Part shown: positions 61,101-64,000 of the stretch, piece after piece
Numbering within the stretch: position 1 is the stretch's first letter
Layout: each line of letters starts with the position of its first letter
DNA from: Phytopythium helicoides
Taxonomy: Eukaryota > Oomycota > Peronosporomycetes > Pythiales > Pythiaceae
Direction of reading: 5' to 3'
DNA length: 64,000 nt
Assembly (NCBI GenBank): GCA_024867545.1
Contig: JANFNE010000026.1
Location: 62,001 to 126,000, forward strand
Translations under genes and position numbers: made by a program
The notes under the pieces: model-generated
What the model saw: only the letters and a program-made list of their open reading frames with translations
What the model was told of the DNA's origin: nothing
Databases searched by the model: none

Positions 61101-64000
61101 AGAAGGCGGCGCGGACGTGAATGCTATAAACAAAGACGGATGGACAGCACTGATGTATGCCGCTCGCTATGGTCACCTTGAGGTTGTTCGGTATCTCGTA
61201 GAAGAACGCGGATTGGACGTGAATGCCACAAACAAAGACGGATGGACAGCGCTGAGATGGGCCGCTGAGAATGGTCACCTTGAAATTGTTCGGTGTCTCG
61301 TGAAAGAAGGCGGCGCGAACGTGAATGCCACGAACGAAGACGGATGGACAGCGCTGATGTATGCCGCTCGCAATGGTTACCTTGAAATTGTTCAGTGTCT
61401 TGTAGAAGAAGGCGGAGCGGACATGAATGCTATAAACAAAGACGGATGGACAGCACTGAGATGGGCCGCTGAGAATGGTCACCTTGCAGTGGTTCGGTAT
61501 CTCGTGAAAGAACACGGCGCGGACGTGAATGCTATAAACAAAGACGGATGGACAGTGCTGATGTATGCCGCTGAGAATGGTCACCTTGAAGTGGTTCGGT
61601 ATCTCGTGAAAGAACACGGCGCGGACGTGAATGCTATAAACAAAGACGGATGGACAGCGCTAATGTGGGCCGCTTTCAATGGTCACCTTGAAATGGTTCG
61701 GTATCTCGTAGAAGAAGGCGGCGCGAACGTGAATGCTATAAACAAAGACGGATGGACAGCGCTAATGTGGGCCGCTTTCAATGGTCACCTTGAAATGGTT
61801 CGGTATCTCGTAGAAGAAGGCGGCGCGAACGTGAATGCTATAAACAAAGACGGATGGACAGCACTGAGATGGGCCGCTGAGTATGGTCACCTTGATATTG
61901 TTCAGTGTCTCGTGAAAGAAGGCGGAGCGGACGTGAATGCTATAAACAAAGACGGATGGACAGCACTGAGATGGGCCGCTGAGAATGGTCACCTTGATAT
62001 TGTTCAGTGTCTCGTGAAAGAAGGCGGCGCGAACGTGAATGCCACGAACGAAGACGGATGGACAGCGCTGATGTATGCCGCTCGCAATGGTTACCTTGAA
62101 ATTGTTCAGTGTCTTGTAGAAGAAGGCGGAGCGGACATGAATGCTATAAACAAAGACGGATGGACAGCACTGAGATGGGCCGCTCGCTATGGTCACCTTG
62201 CAGTGGTTCGGTATCTCGTGAAAGAACACGGCGCGGACGTGAATGCTATAAACAAAGACGGATGGACAGCGCTAATGTGGGCCGCTTTCAATGGTCACCT
62301 TGAAATGGTTCGGTATCTCGTAGAAGAAGGCGGCGCGAACGTGAATGCTATAAACAAAGACGGATGGACAGCGCTAATGTGGGCCGCTTTCAATGGTCAC
62401 CTTGAAATGGTTCGGTATCTCGTAGAAGAAGGCGGCGCGAACGTGAATGCTATAAACAAAGACGGATGGACAGCACTGAGATGGGCCGCTGAGTATGGTC
62501 ACCTTGATATTGTTCAGTGTCTCGTGAAAGAAGGCGGCGCGGACGTGAATGCTATAAACAAAGACGGATGGACAGCACTGAGATGGGCCGCTGAGAATGG
62601 TCACCTTGATATTGTTCAGTGTCTCGTGAAAGAAGGCGGAGCGGACGTGAATGCTATAAACAAAGACGGATGGACAGCGCTGATGTATGCCGCTCGCAAT
62701 GGTTACCTTGAAATTGTTCAGTGTCTTGTAGAAGAAGGCGGAGCGGACATGAATGCTATAAACAAAGACGGATGGACAGCACTGAGATGGGCCGCTCGCT
62801 ATGGTCACCTTGCAGTGGTTCGGTATCTCGTGAAAGAACACGGCGCGGACGTGAATGCTATAAACAAAGACGGATGGACAGCGCTAATGTGGGCCGCTTT
62901 CAATGGTCACCTTGAAATGGTTCGGTATCTCGTAGAAGAAGGCGGCGCGAACGTGAATGCTATAAACAAAGACGGATGGACAGCGCTAATGTGGGCCGCT
63001 TTCAATGGTCACCTTGAAATGGTTCGGTATCTCGTAGAAGAAGGCGGCGCGAACGTGAATGCTATAAACAAAGACGGATGGACAGCACTGAGATGGGCCG
63101 CTGAGTATGGTCACCTTGATATTGTTCAGTGTCTCGTGAAAGAAGGCGGAGCGGACGTGAATGCTATAAACAAAGACGGATGGACAGCACTGAGATGGGC
63201 CGCTGAGAATGGTCACCTTGAAATTGTTCGGTGTCTCGTGAAAGAAGGCGGCGCGGACGTGAATGCTATAAACAAAGACGGATGGACAGCACTGAGATGG
63301 GCCGCTGAGAATGGTCACCTTGATATTGTTCAGTGTCTCGTGAAAGAAGGCGGAGCGGACGTGAATGCTATAAACAAAGACGGATGGACAGCGCTGATGT
63401 ATGCCGCTCGCAATGGTCACCTTGAAATTGTTCGGTGTCTCGTGAAAGAAGGCGGCGCGAACGTGAATGCTATAAACAAAGACGGATGGACAGCACTGAG
63501 ATGGGCCGCTGAGAATGGTCACCTTGAAATTGTTCGATGTCTCGTGAAAGAAGGCGGCGCGGACGTGAATGCTATAAACAAAGACGGATGGACAGCACTG
63601 ATGTATGCCGCTCGCAATGGTTACCTTAAAATGGTTCGGTATCTCGTGAAAGAAGGCGGAGCGGACGTGAATGCTATAAACAAAGACGGATGGACAGCGC
63701 TGATGTATGCCGCTCGCAATGGTCACCTTGAAATTGTTCGGTGTCTCGTGAAAGAAGGCGGAGCGGACGTGAATGCTATAAACAAAGACGGATGGACAGC
63801 ACTGAGATGGGCCGCTGAGAATGGTCACCTTGAAATTGTTCGGTGTCTCGTGAAAGAAGGCGGCGCGGACGTGAATGCTATAAACAAAGACGGATGGACA
63901 GCGCTGATGTGGGCCGCTCGCAATGGTCACCTTGAAATTGTTCAGTGTCTCGTGAAAGAAGGCGGCGCGAACGTGAATGCTATAAACAAAGACGGATGGA
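58183..64000 (+). CDS. Giant ankyrin-repeat protein, array copy 5, 3' end beyond window
   Basis: The ATG at 58183 (MTERLLKAARAGNLDVVKEL) is homologous to the starts of copies 1-4. The plus-strand frame appears open to the window end (about 1939 codons). After the cap come 56 complete 34-residue ankyrin units, consensus [20 protein letters not shown] then RCLVKEGGADVNAI. The phase is exactly 102 bases: the AAC of the first NKDGW is at 58375 and the last at 63985, a difference of 55 x 102. Variation is limited to a few positions (M/R-Y/W, R/E-N/Y, K/E/D-I/M, C/Y, K/E, G/H). Whether a pseudokinase-kinase pair follows is unknown but expected from homology. Long antisense frames here are a by-product of the repeat. 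Confidence 0.85.
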   Translation, partial: MTERLLKAARAGNLDVVKELIDGGVDADATDYDRWTVLMYAAENGHLEVVRYLVKEGGVDVNAINKDGWTAQMYAARNGYLKIVRYLVKEGGADVNAINKDGWTAQMYAARNGYLKIVRCLVKEGGADVNAINKDGWTALMYAARNGYLKMVRYLVKEGGADVNAINKDGWTAQMYAAENGYLKIVRCLMKEGGADVNAINKDGWTALMWAARNGHLKMVRCLVKEGGADVNAINKDGWTALMYAARYGHLEVVRYLVEERGLDVNAINKDGWTAQMYAARNGYLKIVRCLVKEGGADVNAINKDGWTALMWAARNGHLKMVRCLVKEGGADVNAINKDGWTALRWAAENGHLDIVQCLVKEGGADVNAINKDGWTALRWAARNGHLKMVRCLVKEGGADVNAINKDGWTALMYAARYGHLEVVRYLVEERGLDVNAINKDGWTAQMYAARNGYLKIVRCLVKEGGADVNAINKDGWTALMWAARNGHLKMVRCLVKEGGADVNAINKDGWTALRWAAENGHLDIVQCLVKEGGADVNAINKDGWTALRWAAENGHLDIVQCLVKEGGADVNAINKDGWTALMYAARNGYLKMVRYLVKEGGADVNAINKDGWTALMYAARYGHLKMVRYVVEERGVDVNATNKDGWTALMWAAQNGHLEMVRCLVKEGGADVNAINKDGWTALMYAARNGYLEIVRCLVEEGGADVNAINKDGWTAQMYAARNGYLKIVRCLMKEGGADVNAINKDGWTAQMYAARNGYLKIVRCLMKEGGADVNAINKDGWTALMYAARNGYLKIVRCLVEEGGADVNAINKDGWTAQMYAAENGYLKIVRCLMKEGGADVNAINKDGWTALMYAARNGYLKIVRCLVEEGGADVNAINKDGWTALMYAARNGYLKIVRCLVEEGGADVNAINKDGWTALMYAARYGHLEIVRCLVEEGGADVNATNKDGWTALMWAARNGHLKMVRCLVKEGGADVNAINKDGWTALMYAARYGHLEVVRYLVEERGLDVNATNKDGWTALRWAAENGHLEIVRCLVKEGGANVNATNEDGWTALMYAARNGYLEIVQCLVEEGGADMNAINKDGWTALRWAAENGHLAVVRYLVKEHGADVNAINKDGWTVLMYAAENGHLEVVRYLVKEHGADVNAINKDGWTALMWAAFNGHLEMVRYLVEEGGANVNAINKDGWTALMWAAFNGHLEMVRYLVEEGGANVNAINKDGWTALRWAAEYGHLDIVQCLVKEGGADVNAINKDGWTALRWAAENGHLDIVQCLVKEGGANVNATNEDGWTALMYAARNGYLEIVQCLVEEGGADMNAINKDGWTALRWAARYGHLAVVRYLVKEHGADVNAINKDGWTALMWAAFNGHLEMVRYLVEEGGANVNAINKDGWTALMWAAFNGHLEMVRYLVEEGGANVNAINKDGWTALRWAAEYGHLDIVQCLVKEGGADVNAINKDGWTALRWAAENGHLDIVQCLVKEGGADVNAINKDGWTALMYAARNGYLEIVQCLVEEGGADMNAINKDGWTALRWAARYGHLAVVRYLVKEHGADVNAINKDGWTALMWAAFNGHLEMVRYLVEEGGANVNAINKDGWTALMWAAFNGHLEMVRYLVEEGGANVNAINKDGWTALRWAAEYGHLDIVQCLVKEGGADVNAINKDGWTALRWAAENGHLEIVRCLVKEGGADVNAINKDGWTALRWAAENGHLDIVQCLVKEGGADVNAINKDGWTALMYAARNGHLEIVRCLVKEGGANVNAINKDGWTALRWAAENGHLEIVRCLVKEGGADVNAINKDGWTALMYAARNGYLKMVRYLVKEGGADVNAINKDGWTALMYAARNGHLEIVRCLVKEGGADVNAINKDGWTALRWAAENGHLEIVRCLVKEGGADVNAINKDGWTALMWAARNGHLEIVQCLVKEGGANVNAINKDGW
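58273..64000 (+). repeat. 102-base coding tandem repeat (ankyrin array), at least 56 units
   Basis: Period 102 bases with no net indel across 5.7 kb. Higher-order structure is visible: aacgcggattggacgtgaat recurs at 58961 and 59471 (510 bases, five units), and the GADMNAI variant recurs at 61421, 62135 and 62747 (714 and 612 bases, seven and six units). Blocks of several units have therefore been duplicated together. Confidence 0.9.

Noticed and set aside
58138..63930. Very long antisense open frames (up to ~640 codons) across the ankyrin array, e.g. repeated VTIASGIHQRCPSVFVYSIH text
   Set aside because: They are the mirror of a 102-base repeat that happens to lack stops in one antisense phase. 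The plus-strand frame has the homologous ATG, ankyrin consensus and continuity with sister genes.
1..64000. tRNA, rRNA and CRISPR signals
   Set aside because: None seen by eye; a tRNAscan/Infernal run would be needed to exclude small RNAs, and CRISPR is not expected in a eukaryote. The 102-base repeat is coding.

Overview
The window is eukaryotic and reads as an oomycete, most like the Pythium/Globisporangium/Phytophthora group. The evidence is compact gene spacing (convergent 3' ends 75 and 147 bases apart), short GT-AG introns of roughly 50-150 bases, long intronless genes, a CCDC61-type basal-body protein implying flagellated stages, WRKY19-like CxxxxC/HGGG zinc-finger repeats, and ankyrin/TKL kinases. 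The organism assignment is an inference from family content; no rRNA or mitochondrial marker is present.

Bases 1-29.4 kb carry single-copy-looking housekeeping and regulatory genes. They are a tandem-domain GT71 (Mnn1-like) mannosyltransferase cut by the left edge; a ten-exon BK-type K+ channel; an EGF/Ser-rich type I membrane protein; a WDR47-like LisH/CTLH/WD40 protein; a SAP30-domain protein fused to an ING-type PHD finger (minus strand); an uncharacterised acidic protein; a P5B-type ATPase (minus); a CCDC61/VFL3 orthologue; a SHAQKYF-type Myb factor (minus); a WRKY19-like zinc-finger protein; and an RBR E3 ubiquitin ligase. The gaps hold at least two decayed genes: a PP2A-scaffold-like fragment at 2.8-3.2 kb and an unidentified reading frame at 13.76-14.24 kb.

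Bases 29.4-37.1 kb are a cluster of four intronless PHT1/PHO84-type phosphate:H+ symporters (+,+,-,+). The fourth is divergent and has lost an otherwise constant Asp in its first membrane helix.

Bases 38.0-64.0 kb are a tandem array of five large genes, all on the plus strand, with starts 4.9-5.2 kb apart. The four complete genes encode N-terminal ankyrin repeats (about 10, 9, 7 and 7), a kinase fold whose DFG is NFG (predicted pseudokinase), a helical linker, and a second TKL kinase domain that keeps its catalytic residues. The arrangement resembles the pseudokinase-kinase pair of JAKs. The fifth member has expanded into an uninterrupted array of at least 56 ankyrin units of exactly 102 bases and runs off the right edge. 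Each ~1.49 kb spacer begins with a decayed piece of a phosphate transporter, followed by a GC-rich upstream region with a conserved hairpin and a conserved upstream ORF. The repeating genomic unit is therefore [kinase gene + PHT relic + promoter], which ties this array historically to the neighbouring PHT cluster. The array is the part of the window most likely to hold something undescribed.
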